Origin: Bifidobacterium phasiani
GTDB lineage: Bacteria; Actinomycetota; Actinomycetes; Actinomycetales; Bifidobacteriaceae
Assembly (NCBI RefSeq): GCF_019331775.1
Contig: NZ_JAHBBD010000003.1
Location: 62,001 to 126,000, forward strand
Direction: 5' to 3'
Length of the DNA stretch: 64,000 nt
Shown: in pieces, positions 15,658 through 24,890 of the stretch
Layout of the letters: each line of letters begins with the position of its first letter
How positions within the stretch are numbered: position 1 is the first letter of the stretch
The notes under the pieces: model-generated
Databases searched by the model: none
What the model saw: the letters and a program-made list of their open reading frames with translations, nothing else
Told to the model about the DNA's origin: nothing
Program-made: the position numbers and the translations under genes

Positions 15658-17076
15658 TCAGTCCTCCAGCGAACCGTACCAGCGCATCAGCTCGGCCACC
15701 GCCACGTCGTGGTCGACGGGACCGTGGTCGAGGCGGTACTCGAGCATGTGCCTGTAGGCGCGGCCGACCATCGGGCCGGGCTCGATGCCGAGCAGCTCCA
15801 TGATCTCGTTGCCGTCGACGTCGGGGCGGATCGCCTCGAAGTCCTCCTTCTCCTTCAGGTCGCGCACGCGCTGCTCCATCTCGTCCATCGCCGACGAGAA
15901 CACCATCGCCTTGCGCCGGTTCTGCGTGGTCGCGTCGGCGCGGGTCAGGCGGTTCAGCCGCTCGTACAGATGACCGGCGTCCTTGACGTACCGGCGCACC
16001 GCCGAATCGGTCCACGGCTCGTCCACGTAGCCGTGGAAGCGCAGGTGCAGGTTCACCAGCTCGGACACGTCGTCGACGATGTGGTGGTCGAAGTGCAGCG
16101 CCCGCAGCCGCTTGCGCGTCAGCTTGGCGCCCACCGCGTCGTGGTGGTGGAAGCTGACCTTGCCGCCGGGCTCGAAGCGGCGCGTCTTCGGCTTGCCGAT
16201 GTCGTGCATGATCGCGGCCAGGCGCAGCGTCAGGTCGGGCGCAGGCACCGGGCCGTCCGGGCCGGTCTCCAGGGCCACGGCGCGGTCGAGCACGATCATC
16301 GTGTGCTCGAACACGTCCTTGTGTCGGTGGTGCTCGTCGATCTCCAGCTGCAGCGCGGGGATCTCCGGGAACACGATGTCGGCGAGGCCGGACTCCACCA
16401 GCGCCTCGACGCCGGCGCGCGGGCGGTCCGACAGCAGCAGTTTGGTCAGCTCGTCGCGCACGCGCTCGGCCGACACGATCCCGATGCGCTCGACCATGTC
16501 GCTGATCGCCTCGGCCGTCGCCGGCTCGATGCGGAAGCCCAGCTGCGCGACGAAGCGGACCGCGCGCATCATGCGCAGCGGGTCGTCATCGAAGGACTGG
16601 CGCGGGTCGACCGGGGTGCGCAGCACGCCCTTGGCCAGGTCGTTCGCGCCGCCGAACGGGTCGACGAACTCCAGCTCCGGCACGCGCAGCGCCATCGCGT
16701 TCACCGTGAAGTCGCGGCGGGACAGGTCGCCCTCCAGGCTGTCGCCGTAGTTCACCTCGGGCTTGCGGGAGTCCGGGTCGTACACGTCGGAACGGTAGGT
16801 GGTGACCTCCACCTGCACCTCGGTGCCGTCGTCGCGGCGGCGCATCGCGCCCAGCGTGCCGAACTTGCGGCCCATGTCCCAGAAGCCGTCGCGCCCCCAT
16901 CGGCGCAGGATCGGCTCGAACTGCTCGGGACGCGCCGACGTGCAGAAATCCAGGTCGTGCGACGTGCGATGCAGCAGCATGTCGCGGACGGGACCGCCCA
17001 CCAGCGCCAGCTCATACCCCTGAGCGGCGAACAAACGCCCCAGTTCAACGGCCTCCGGCCATACTTCGAAGTTCAC
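15658..17076 (-). CDS. cca: CCA tRNA nucleotidyltransferase
   Basis: The enzyme adds or repairs the 3' CCA of tRNAs, which the tRNA-Thr gene at 10.8 kb does not encode. The 472-aa protein has the class II polymerase head with LVGGPVRDMLLHRTSHDLDF, including the DxD metal site, the arginine-rich GKFGTLGAM region and a C-terminal HD domain (LAAIMHDIGKPKTR). The length fits the actinobacterial PcnA/Cca group. I chose GTG 17076, which has AAAGGG five bases upstream; a TTG at 17103 is less likely. It is transcribed towards the LytR_C gene and diverges from the Nudix operon, as in mycobacteria. Confidence 0.92.
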   Translation of the reverse strand: MNFEVWPEAVELGRLFAAQGYELALVGGPVRDMLLHRTSHDLDFCTSARPEQFEPILRRWGRDGFWDMGRKFGTLGAMRRRDDGTEVQVEVTTYRSDVYDPDSRKPEVNYGDSLEGDLSRRDFTVNAMALRVPELEFVDPFGGANDLAKGVLRTPVDPRQSFDDDPLRMMRAVRFVAQLGFRIEPATAEAISDMVERIGIVSAERVRDELTKLLLSDRPRAGVEALVESGLADIVFPEIPALQLEIDEHHRHKDVFEHTMIVLDRAVALETGPDGPVPAPDLTLRLAAIMHDIGKPKTRRFEPGGKVSFHHHDAVGAKLTRKRLRALHFDHHIVDDVSELVNLHLRFHGYVDEPWTDSAVRRYVKDAGHLYERLNRLTRADATTQNRRKAMVFSSAMDEMEQRVRDLKEKEDFEAIRPDVDGNEIMELLGIEPGPMVGRAYRHMLEYRLDHGPVDHDVAVAELMRWYGSLED

Positions 17077-17217
17077 GTGCACCCTTTCGGCAGACAGCAA
17101 CAACGCGCTACCAGCATACCCGCCGGCCCGCCTATGGCGCCGCCGCGCCGCGACACCAGTTCACCCCCAGCGTGGCCGTCACCCCACCTGCACACAGACT
17201 TGAGTAAGGTGGGTTAC

Positions 17218-17877
17218 ATGATTACGCCCGCGGACCTTGCACGCATGCTCGCCCATGCCGCGGCCGATCATACCCAAAATCGGATGGAGCCCGACAAGCT
17301 GCTGTACACCTCCGAGTCGTCGCAGCGGCCCGCCGAGGCGCAGGACGCACCGCGAACGCCCCGCGTGCCCACGCCGGCGATGATGCCGCAGCGGCGCAGC
17401 GGCGACGGCCCCACCACGTTCGCGTCGCTGGACGCGCAGGAGCTGCCCGTCGTCCGCGAATACTCCGCCGGCGGGCTGATCTTCGACGAGCACGGCCGCG
17501 TGGCGATCATCGCAAGGCATTCCCGCAGCGGCCATCTGGAGTGGTGCCTGCCGAAGGGGCATATCGAGAAGGGCGAGACCCCGCAGCAGACCGCGGTGCG
17601 CGAGGTCCACGAGGAGACCGGCATCCTGGGCGAGGTCATCGAGTCGATCGCCACGATCGACTATTGGTTCACGGGCACGAACCAGCGCGTGCACAAGCTC
17701 GTCCACCATTTCGCGCTCCGCCGCATCTCCGGCGAGCTCACCGTCGAGGGCGACCCCGACCACGAGGCCGAGGACGCGATCTGGGTGGATTTCAAGGATC
17801 TTGACGACGTGCTCAGCTATCCTAACGAACGCAAAATCGCATGGCTCTACGCAAGGAAACGGAACCGGCAGGCATGA
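17218..17877 (+). CDS. Nudix hydrolase (MutT4-like)
   Basis: A 219-aa protein with a ~80-residue N-terminal extension and a Nudix domain. The Nudix box (residues 114-136, starting GHIEKGETPQQT and containing REVHEETGI) has all expected Glu residues, so it should hydrolyse a nucleoside diphosphate derivative; the substrate is unknown. It occupies the position of mycobacterial mutT4 next to cca. A TAAGGT hexamer followed by 7 nt and ATG suggests a leaderless transcript, although AAGGTGG could also act as ribosome site. The stop overlaps the next start (ATGA). Confidence 0.9.
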   Translation: MITPADLARMLAHAAADHTQNRMEPDKLLYTSESSQRPAEAQDAPRTPRVPTPAMMPQRRSGDGPTTFASLDAQELPVVREYSAGGLIFDEHGRVAIIARHSRSGHLEWCLPKGHIEKGETPQQTAVREVHEETGILGEVIESIATIDYWFTGTNQRVHKLVHHFALRRISGELTVEGDPDHEAEDAIWVDFKDLDDVLSYPNERKIAWLYARKRNRQA

Positions 17878-20048
17878 CGCTACACCGAAGCACACGCAGC
17901 ACACGTCGTTCGCCGCGCCGGCCAATCGCATGGTCGGCGCTTCTTGCCATGCTGCTCGCGCTGCTGTTCGCCGGGCTCGGGGCGCCGGTCCCGTTGGCGT
18001 CGGCGGACGAGCCGGCGGACGGCGCCGTGTCGATCGCCATCGACGAGTCGACTGCGGTGGTGACCGACGATTCGGGCTTCCGCATCGCGCTGAGCGTCAC
18101 CAACGGCACCGACGCGCCACTGGAGGCCGGCACGATGACGCTGGCCACGAACACCGGCCATGTGTTCATGTCGCGCACCGACATCCAGGACTGGGCCCAG
18201 GGCGACAGCGGCATCCCGGCCGTCGACGTGCTCGGCACGGCCGAGGTGCCGCGGATCGACGCGGGCGCGACGGCCAGCGTGGCCATCGACGTGCCCGCCG
18301 ACGACGCCGTGCTGCAGTCGTTCACGTCATGGGGCCCCAAGCCGCTGCTGCTCTCCCTGTCCTCGGGCGGCGCCGTCGTCGCGCGGGCGCACACGTTCCT
18401 GACCCGCTCGCAGGACGGGCTGAACGGCGAGCAGACGCCCGCGATGGGCATCACCGTGGCCATGCCGCTGACCGGCACCGCCAGAAGCGTCGACGAGGAC
18501 GCCGTCGACGGCCTGCTGGACGGCGACGAGCAGACGACCTCATACACCGCGGCCGGCGACACGCAGACCGCGCAGCGGCAGGCGGCGCTGCTGGAGGCCC
18601 ACCCCGGGCTGCAGGCCGTCGCCGACCCCGCGTACCTCGCCTCGCTGAGCACGCCGCTTCAGGCCGACGCCGTCATGCAACCGGCGGACTTCGACATCAC
18701 CGCATACGCCGCGATCGACGACGCCGACGCCTATGCCGCGGCCGGCGTGGGCACCGAGGACTGGAGCGCCGATGCGGCGGCGACGCTCGCGGCGTCCGCA
18801 TCCACGAACACGTCCACAAACGCGAACGCGGGCGACGCCGCCGCCGATGCCGCGGACCTCACGGCCGTCGCCTGGCAGGGCGCAGGGCGCTGGACCTCGC
18901 AGGCATTGACCGTGGCCCGGCAGCAGGGCTACGAGGTCGTCATCGCCGACGGCGGCTTCAACGACGACGGCAGCGGCACCGTGCACACCGGCAAGATCGA
19001 GGTCGACACCGACGCCGGCACCGTCACCGTGCTGTCCGCGCAGGACGTGCTCACCGGGCTGGCGCGGGGGCGGGCCACCAGCGAGTCCGCCGACGGCGAG
19101 CGGACCGAGGCGGGCCGGCTGGCGCGGTTCGTCGCCCAGAGCGCGTTCTACCAGATGGAGCAGCCGTACACCGCACGCAACCTGCTGGTCTGTCTGGACG
19201 CCGACACCGACCCGAAGACCGCGGACGCGCTGATGCGGCTCATCGAGCAGTCCTCCTGGCTGCAGATCACGGACCTGGGCACGCTGCTGGACGCCGACGC
19301 CTACGCCACCGGCACCGACGCCGACCTGCTGGTGCCGGACGACGCCGGACTGGCCGCGGAGCGCTCGGACGCGCTGCGCCAGGCGCTGGACTCGCTCGCC
19401 GCCGTCGACGCCACCGTCACGCGGCTGTCCTCCTCGATCCTGGTGGACGAGGGTTCGGCGGCCGCGGCGCAGAGCGAGCAGAACGCCGCCATCCCCGACC
19501 AGCGGCACGAGGACCTGTCCGGCTGGATCGACGCGCTGCATACGGCGTGCGGGGAGTTCGCGCTGCATGCGCTGGCCGATGACGACGCGCTGCGCGAACG
19601 GATGCTGGCGGGCGCGCAGGACCTGTCGAGCCGCCTGCTCGGCGCCGTGACGATCATGCCGCTGGAGACGATGACGGTGCTCAGCGAGACCGCGACGATG
19701 CCGGTGTCGGTGCGCAACGACCTGCCGTACGCCATCGCCGTGGACGTGTCCTCGATCACCGACTCCTCGCAGATCGTCACCTCGCGTCAGGCGGGCGTGA
19801 CGGTCCCCTCCGGCGGCGAGGCGCAGGTCACGTTCACCATCCGCGTGGTCGCCTCGGGCAGCGCCACCGCCCATCTTTCCCTGCAGGACCGCGACGGCGC
19901 GACCTTCGGCGCCGGCCGGTCCACCACCATCACCAGCAGCCTGCGGATCAGCGACATGAGCGGCTTCGTCATCATCGTCATCGCCGTCGCGCTCGGCCTG
20001 CTCGGTCTGTGGCGCCAGTTCCACCGCAAGAAGGACCCGGACGAATGA
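17874..20048 (+). CDS. DUF6049 family exported membrane protein
   Basis: This 724-aa protein has a signal peptide (about 20-42, ending SADEP), a long extracytoplasmic part rich in Ala and Asp, and one C-terminal membrane segment (about 698-716) followed by a short basic tail, so it is anchored outside the cell by its C-terminus. It matches the actinobacterial DUF6049 family, which always sits just upstream of murJ; function is unknown but a role with lipid II flipping or envelope assembly is inferred from that coupling. I chose ATG 17874, which overlaps the Nudix stop; the earlier ATG at 17841 lacks a ribosome site. It overlaps murJ by four bases. Confidence 0.87.
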   Translation: MTLHRSTRSTRRSPRRPIAWSALLAMLLALLFAGLGAPVPLASADEPADGAVSIAIDESTAVVTDDSGFRIALSVTNGTDAPLEAGTMTLATNTGHVFMSRTDIQDWAQGDSGIPAVDVLGTAEVPRIDAGATASVAIDVPADDAVLQSFTSWGPKPLLLSLSSGGAVVARAHTFLTRSQDGLNGEQTPAMGITVAMPLTGTARSVDEDAVDGLLDGDEQTTSYTAAGDTQTAQRQAALLEAHPGLQAVADPAYLASLSTPLQADAVMQPADFDITAYAAIDDADAYAAAGVGTEDWSADAAATLAASASTNTSTNANAGDAAADAADLTAVAWQGAGRWTSQALTVARQQGYEVVIADGGFNDDGSGTVHTGKIEVDTDAGTVTVLSAQDVLTGLARGRATSESADGERTEAGRLARFVAQSAFYQMEQPYTARNLLVCLDADTDPKTADALMRLIEQSSWLQITDLGTLLDADAYATGTDADLLVPDDAGLAAERSDALRQALDSLAAVDATVTRLSSSILVDEGSAAAAQSEQNAAIPDQRHEDLSGWIDALHTACGEFALHALADDDALRERMLAGAQDLSSRLLGAVTIMPLETMTVLSETATMPVSVRNDLPYAIAVDVSSITDSSQIVTSRQAGVTVPSGGEAQVTFTIRVVASGSATAHLSLQDRDGATFGAGRSTTITSSLRISDMSGFVIIVIAVALGLLGLWRQFHRKKDPDE

Positions 20049-23000
20049 GCTCTTCCGTAGGACGCAATTCGCTGATCATGGCCTCCGGCACCGCGGCATC
20101 GCGACTGACCGGGCAGATACGCACCATCCTGCTGGCCGCCGCCCTGGGCACCACGGGCATCGCCGCCAACGCCTACCAGGCCGGTTCGATGATCCCGCAG
20201 GTCCTGTACACGCTGGTCTCCGGCGGCATCTTCAACGCCGTGCTCGTGCCGCAGATCGTGCGCACGCTCAAGGAGAAGGACGCGCAGGACCGGCTCAACA
20301 AGCTCATCACCGTCGCGATCGCGATGCTGCTCGGCGTCACCGCGCTCATGGCGGCCGCCACCCCGCTGCTCACCGGCCTGTACGTCGATGGCGGCGAGGA
20401 GATGATGGCGCTGACCAGCGCGTTCACGCTGTGGTGCATGCCGCAGATCCTGTTCTACGGCCTGTACACCGTCATCGGACAGATCCTGGCCGCGCTGGAC
20501 CATTTCGGCACCTACGCCTGGAGCTCGGTGGGCGCCAACGTCATCAGCTGCGCCGGGTTCGCCGCGTTCATCGCACTGTTCGGGCGCGCGGACCAGCAGC
20601 CGCTCGACTTCTGGACGCCGGACAAGATCATGCTCACCGCCGGCGCGTGGACGCTCGGCGTGGCCTTCCAGGCGCTGATCCTCTTCGTGCCGCTGCTGCG
20701 CGCCGGGTTCCGCTACCGGCCCTCCTGGGGGCTGCGCGGCATCGGCCTGCGGTCGATGGGACCGGTCGCCGTGTGGAGCATCGGCGTGGTGATCGTCAAC
20801 CAGGTGGCGAACATCATCAACACGCGCATCACCACCAGCGCGCCGGACCAGGCGAGCCTGCTGTACGGGGCCAGCCAGTTCGACGTCGCCGGCAACGCCA
20901 CCTACCAGAACGCCTACACGCTGTTCATGCTGCCTTACTCGCTGATCGCGGTGTCCGTGTCCACGGCCATGTTCCCGCGCATCTCGCAGGCAATCGCCGA
21001 GCGGCGCATCGGGGACGCGCGCACGCAGCTCAGCGCCGCGCTGCGCAACGTCGGGCTGCTGATGTTCTTCTTCTCGGTCGCGTTCCTGGTGATGCCGATG
21101 CCGATCACGCTGGCGCTGCTGCCGTCGGTCAGCGTCAAGGAGGCGATCCTGATCGCCGGGCCGCTGATGGGGCTGGGCTGCGGGCTGCCGCTGACCGCGG
21201 CCTATCTGATCATCCAACGCACGTTCTACGCCTTCGAGGACGGCCGGCACCCGTTCGTGTTCGCGGTGATGGCGTCCGGCGTCCAGGTGCTCGCCGTCAC
21301 CCTCGCCTCGCATCTGCTGCCGCCCGAGTATTGGGTGGCCTCGCTGGGCGCCTCGATCACCATCGGCAACATGGTGTCGTTCCCGCTGCTGATCCGGATG
21401 CTGCGCCGGCGTTTCGGCGGGCGCATCGACGGCCGGCGCCTCGCCGCGACCTACGGCAAGGGGCTGCTAGCCGCCGCCGTGGCCGTGGCGGCGGGCCTCG
21501 CCGCCCTGAGGCCGATCTACGCGCTGGTCGGCGCGCAGGTGGGCTCCGACGACGGCACGATGAACTGGCTGCAGGCCGTGGGCGCCTGCGTGCTGGCGAC
21601 GATCGTGATCACCGTGGCATATGTGGGGATGTTGTGGTTGTTACGCACCGACGAACTGACCTCGCTGGTGCGCATGGTGTCCGGCCGGCTGCACCGGGGA
21701 GGGGCCGCCGCGGCGGAACCGGACGCCGCGGGCGTATCGGACGCGGAACCGTCCGATACGCCGTCGTCGCTGGACGCCACCGAAACAAACGCTGAAAACG
21801 TAGGCGATTCCCCCACCGTCGTGCTGCCCGCCGTCGGCGCGGATCCGGCGGACGGCGACGGCGACGCGGGCACCGCAGCAGCGGAGCCGACGGACGGCGA
21901 CCACGCGGCGGACCCCCTCGGAACGGGGTCGCCGCGGCCGGAAAGCCCTGCGGTTACGACCATCCCCACGGCTAGAATGGCACCAGCGCCACAGCCAGCG
22001 TTGATGCCATCGCATACGGGAGCCGAAGGAAGCATGAGACCTCAGTTGGGAGACACCGTCCTCAATCGTTACGTTCTGGTGTCGTCGTTGCGCCAGGAAC
22101 GCGGCATCCAGGCATGGAAGGCCAGCGACCGCGCTTTGGCGCACGACTGCCAACTGTTCATCATCAACGACAAGCTGGCCGTGCCGCAGGTCAACGGCAC
22201 CGCCTCCACGCTGGTGATGTCGCACAACTCGTACTGCCCGCGCGTGCTGCAGATGCGCCAGCATGGCGACGTCGCGGTCGTCATCACGCAGCTCGACGCC
22301 GGCGTGAGCCTCGCCGACTACCTGCGCGGACGCACCCGCAACGTGCTGTCGTACGACGCGATCCGGTCCATCATGGGCGAGACGGTCGGCGCCGTCATCG
22401 CGATGCAGCAGGAAGCGCTCCACCACCACGCGGTCGGGCTCGACACCATCCGCGTGACCACGAACGGCGTCCAGATAGCGGACATGCCGGTGAGCTCGAT
22501 GCTCGCCGAGCCCGTGCCCGCGCCGCCGGACCTCAGCCCCGAACGCCATACGGTGTTCCAACTTGCCTATGTGCTGTATGCGCTGCTGACCCGCCCCCGC
22601 GATCCGCATGCGGCGTCGATGCCGGAGGATCTCGCCGGGCTGCCGGCGGATACGCCGCACGATCTGCGCGTCATCTGCCGGCGCGGACTCGACCTGCCGG
22701 ACGGCGGCGTGCACGAGCCGCCGCTGGAGTCGCTGTCGGAATGCAACATGCTGCTCGACGACTGGTCGCCGCTCAACAAGCTCGGCGAGCACGACATCGT
22801 GCTGCCCAGTGTGGACGGCGAGGCCTCGATCGCCGAGGCGCCGATCATCTCCACCGCGGCCGAGGATGCGCTGGAGATCCCCGCCGATCTGGCCGTCGGT
22901 CCGCATCCGAACGGCTTCTCGTTCTCGATGTTCGGCGCCGCGGGCGACGATGAGGCCGCCGGCACGGCCGGCGACGCGCCGCACGGTCATGCCGGTCTGG

Positions 23001-24265
23001 CCGCAGGGGCAGCCGGGGCCGTCGGCATCGCCGGAGGCGTGGCGGCGGGCGCCGGGGCCGCGGGAGCCATGGGGGCGGTAGGGGCCGCCAAGACCGGGAA
23101 CCAGCGGAAGTCCCTGTGGAGCAAGGGCAGGGAGTTGCTCAACGAGGGCATCGACGACGGCCACGACGACACGATGACCGATCAGGCCGACCTGTTCGAC
23201 CCGTTCCCCGACGCCCAGGCCACCGCCGACGGCTCGCGTGCGACGCTGCCGATCAACGTCGCGTCCGTCCGGCTCGGCACACCCGACGCCGACGACGACG
23301 GCGACAACCAGTTCGAACAAACCAGCCGCATTCCGGTCATCGGCGCGGACGGCAACATCGTCGAGCCCGGCGCGGAGTCGCAGCGTGCGCTCGACGAGGA
23401 ACGCGCGGCCATCGAGGCGGCCGAGCGGGCCGGCACCAACGTGGTGCCGCCGAGCTTCAATCCCGAGCAGAAGCCGAAACGGGCCGACGACGAGCTCGAC
23501 AGCGTCGCCGACCAGTCGCTGTTCGGCCGGTTCACCACGAAGACCGTGGCCATCGTCGCCGTCGTCGTGCTGATCGTCGCAGCCGCCGGCATCGCGGTCT
23601 ACAGCCTGACCAACGACAACGACAGCCCCGGCGTCTCGCAGAGCGGGAACGGCCTATGGCCCGAGATCGACGTCGACAGCGTGCCGTTCGGCGACGGCAA
23701 CGGCGATCAGAACGACACCGCGCAAGACGACGGGCAGTCGGACGGAACCCAGTCGGATGGGCGGAACGACGGCCAGACGGACGGTCAGAACCAGGCCGAC
23801 GATACGACCGACGACGCATCCGATGACCAGAACGACGCCGATGGCGCCCAGGACGACGCGGCGAACGACGAGCCGCATGAGGTCGTGACGGCGGACAAGA
23901 AGGCCGGCGCGGTGCCGGCGCCGGTCCACACGAACACGACGCCGTATCAGGTGGCGTCGCAGACCTTCCTGCAGTCGCCCGGCGGGCAGGACGGCTTCGC
24001 GTATGTCATCCGGCTGACCGAACCGCAGGACGTGTACCGCATGACGGTCTCGATCACCACGTCGGGCGGGCAGGGCTACGTCATCGCCAATACGACCAAC
24101 GATCCGTCGGCCGGCCAGCAGGTGGCGCAGTTCGCCTTCGCCGAGGGCGGCACCACGAACGTGACGTTCAGCGAGGCGGTCGACACCGATACCATCATGC
24201 TGTGGATTCCGCGCGACAGCCTGCCCGGCGGGCAGATCTACGTCAACCAGATCCAGCTGTTCTGA
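20045..24265 (+). CDS. murJ: MurJ lipid II flippase fused to a pseudokinase and C-terminal sensor-like domain
   Basis: MurJ moves lipid II across the membrane for peptidoglycan synthesis. In this 1406-aa fusion, residues 1 to about 545 form the MviN/MurJ transporter (14 hydrophobic helices, typical opening MASGTAASRLTGQIRT). A disordered acidic linker follows (about 555-660). A protein-kinase-like domain begins near M664 (LGDTVLNRYVLVSSL), but the catalytic loop reads HHHAVGLDTIRVT and the DFG site reads DMP, so the HRD Asp and the DFG motif are missing: it is a pseudokinase. A Gly/Ala-rich segment, a membrane helix (about 1168-1188), an Asp/Asn/Gln-rich linker and an extracellular beta-rich domain (about 1290-1406) complete it. 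The layout matches mycobacterial MviN (Rv3910), whose pseudokinase is phosphorylated and binds FhaA. An ATG at 22034 with GAAGGAAG upstream could restart translation at the pseudokinase. Confidence 0.92.
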   Translation: MSSSVGRNSLIMASGTAASRLTGQIRTILLAAALGTTGIAANAYQAGSMIPQVLYTLVSGGIFNAVLVPQIVRTLKEKDAQDRLNKLITVAIAMLLGVTALMAAATPLLTGLYVDGGEEMMALTSAFTLWCMPQILFYGLYTVIGQILAALDHFGTYAWSSVGANVISCAGFAAFIALFGRADQQPLDFWTPDKIMLTAGAWTLGVAFQALILFVPLLRAGFRYRPSWGLRGIGLRSMGPVAVWSIGVVIVNQVANIINTRITTSAPDQASLLYGASQFDVAGNATYQNAYTLFMLPYSLIAVSVSTAMFPRISQAIAERRIGDARTQLSAALRNVGLLMFFFSVAFLVMPMPITLALLPSVSVKEAILIAGPLMGLGCGLPLTAAYLIIQRTFYAFEDGRHPFVFAVMASGVQVLAVTLASHLLPPEYWVASLGASITIGNMVSFPLLIRMLRRRFGGRIDGRRLAATYGKGLLAAAVAVAAGLAALRPIYALVGAQVGSDDGTMNWLQAVGACVLATIVITVAYVGMLWLLRTDELTSLVRMVSGRLHRGGAAAAEPDAAGVSDAEPSDTPSSLDATETNAENVGDSPTVVLPAVGADPADGDGDAGTAAAEPTDGDHAADPLGTGSPRPESPAVTTIPTARMAPAPQPALMPSHTGAEGSMRPQLGDTVLNRYVLVSSLRQERGIQAWKASDRALAHDCQLFIINDKLAVPQVNGTASTLVMSHNSYCPRVLQMRQHGDVAVVITQLDAGVSLADYLRGRTRNVLSYDAIRSIMGETVGAVIAMQQEALHHHAVGLDTIRVTTNGVQIADMPVSSMLAEPVPAPPDLSPERHTVFQLAYVLYALLTRPRDPHAASMPEDLAGLPADTPHDLRVICRRGLDLPDGGVHEPPLESLSECNMLLDDWSPLNKLGEHDIVLPSVDGEASIAEAPIISTAAEDALEIPADLAVGPHPNGFSFSMFGAAGDDEAAGTAGDAPHGHAGLAAGAAGAVGIAGGVAAGAGAAGAMGAVGAAKTGNQRKSLWSKGRELLNEGIDDGHDDTMTDQADLFDPFPDAQATADGSRATLPINVASVRLGTPDADDDGDNQFEQTSRIPVIGADGNIVEPGAESQRALDEERAAIEAAERAGTNVVPPSFNPEQKPKRADDELDSVADQSLFGRFTTKTVAIVAVVVLIVAAAGIAVYSLTNDNDSPGVSQSGNGLWPEIDVDSVPFGDGNGDQNDTAQDDGQSDGTQSDGRNDGQTDGQNQADDTTDDASDDQNDADGAQDDAANDEPHEVVTADKKAGAVPAPVHTNTTPYQVASQTFLQSPGGQDGFAYVIRLTEPQDVYRMTVSITTSGGQGYVIANTTNDPSAGQQVAQFAFAEGGTTNVTFSEAVDTDTIMLWIPRDSLPGGQIYVNQIQLF

Positions 24266-24407
24266 TGCGGGCTGCCGGGCAGGATACTGTGCGGCCTATC
24301 GAGCAGAGTGGTATGCCACGGTCCGTCGGGTTCGCGTCGGAGTCCGTCTCGTTGGATTGATTTCCGGCGGGTTGCCCCACCTGATGGCGGGTTGCCGTCT
24401 GACGGGT

Positions 24408-24625
24408 GGTGCGGTCTGTTCGGAGGAGGCATGGTCCGTTCGGGAAGGTTGCGGTCCGTTTGGAGAGCAGTCCATCCGGGTCATGGTCTGTTCGGCGGAT
24501 TGTCGCTGTCCGAGTGGTCACTGCCGGTTTGAAAGGTCGTTCATCGATAACGTCGTAGTTCATTCGGAATATCGCAGTCCGTATGGAACGTCATAGTCCG
24601 ACCGGAGTAGCTGATATCCGACCAA
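24408..24625. repeat. Degenerate ~20-bp repeats with GGTCCGTTCGG core
   Basis: The core GGTC(C/T)GTT(C/T)GG recurs at about 20-bp steps (near 24412, 24432, 24452 and 24485), then drifts into AGTCCG(T/A)(A/C) variants up to about 24613. Unit length varies, so this is an old, diverged tandem array. Confidence 0.5.
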
Positions 24626-24877
24626 CGGCGATGCGCGTGTGAGTTACCTAGGGCTGCCGTTATCTCGACCGGGATGGCTGGTTGCGATATTGGCCGGACA
24701 GGTTTGCGGCCGGTCGGGTGGGTTGCGGGGGGTGCAGCCCACCAGTTGGATGCGACCTACCCGGTGGGCTGTAATTTACCGACTGGCTTCGATCGGTGCG
24801 ACCACCGCAGCCGCAGAACAGGGAACGCCTGACATCGTTCCTTGTTCTGAGCGAACACGGACATCGCGGGATTTGGC

Positions 24878-24883
24878 TATTGT
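24878..24883 (+). promoter_or_regulatory. -10 hexamer of trxB, probable leaderless start
   Basis: TATTGT ends exactly 7 nt before the trxB ATG, and no ribosome site is present, so transcription likely begins at or within a base or two of the start codon. No convincing -35 element is seen. Confidence 0.45.
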
Positions 24884-24890
24884 GTAGTGC

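Larger units (their letters stand above)
24266..24890. other. Spacer between murJ and trxB
   Basis: This 625-bp spacer has no supported gene. Its middle (about 24408-24625) holds degenerate ~20-bp repeats, and its last bases carry the putative trxB promoter. The sigma factor and anti-sigma genes found here in mycobacteria are absent. Confidence 0.6.
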
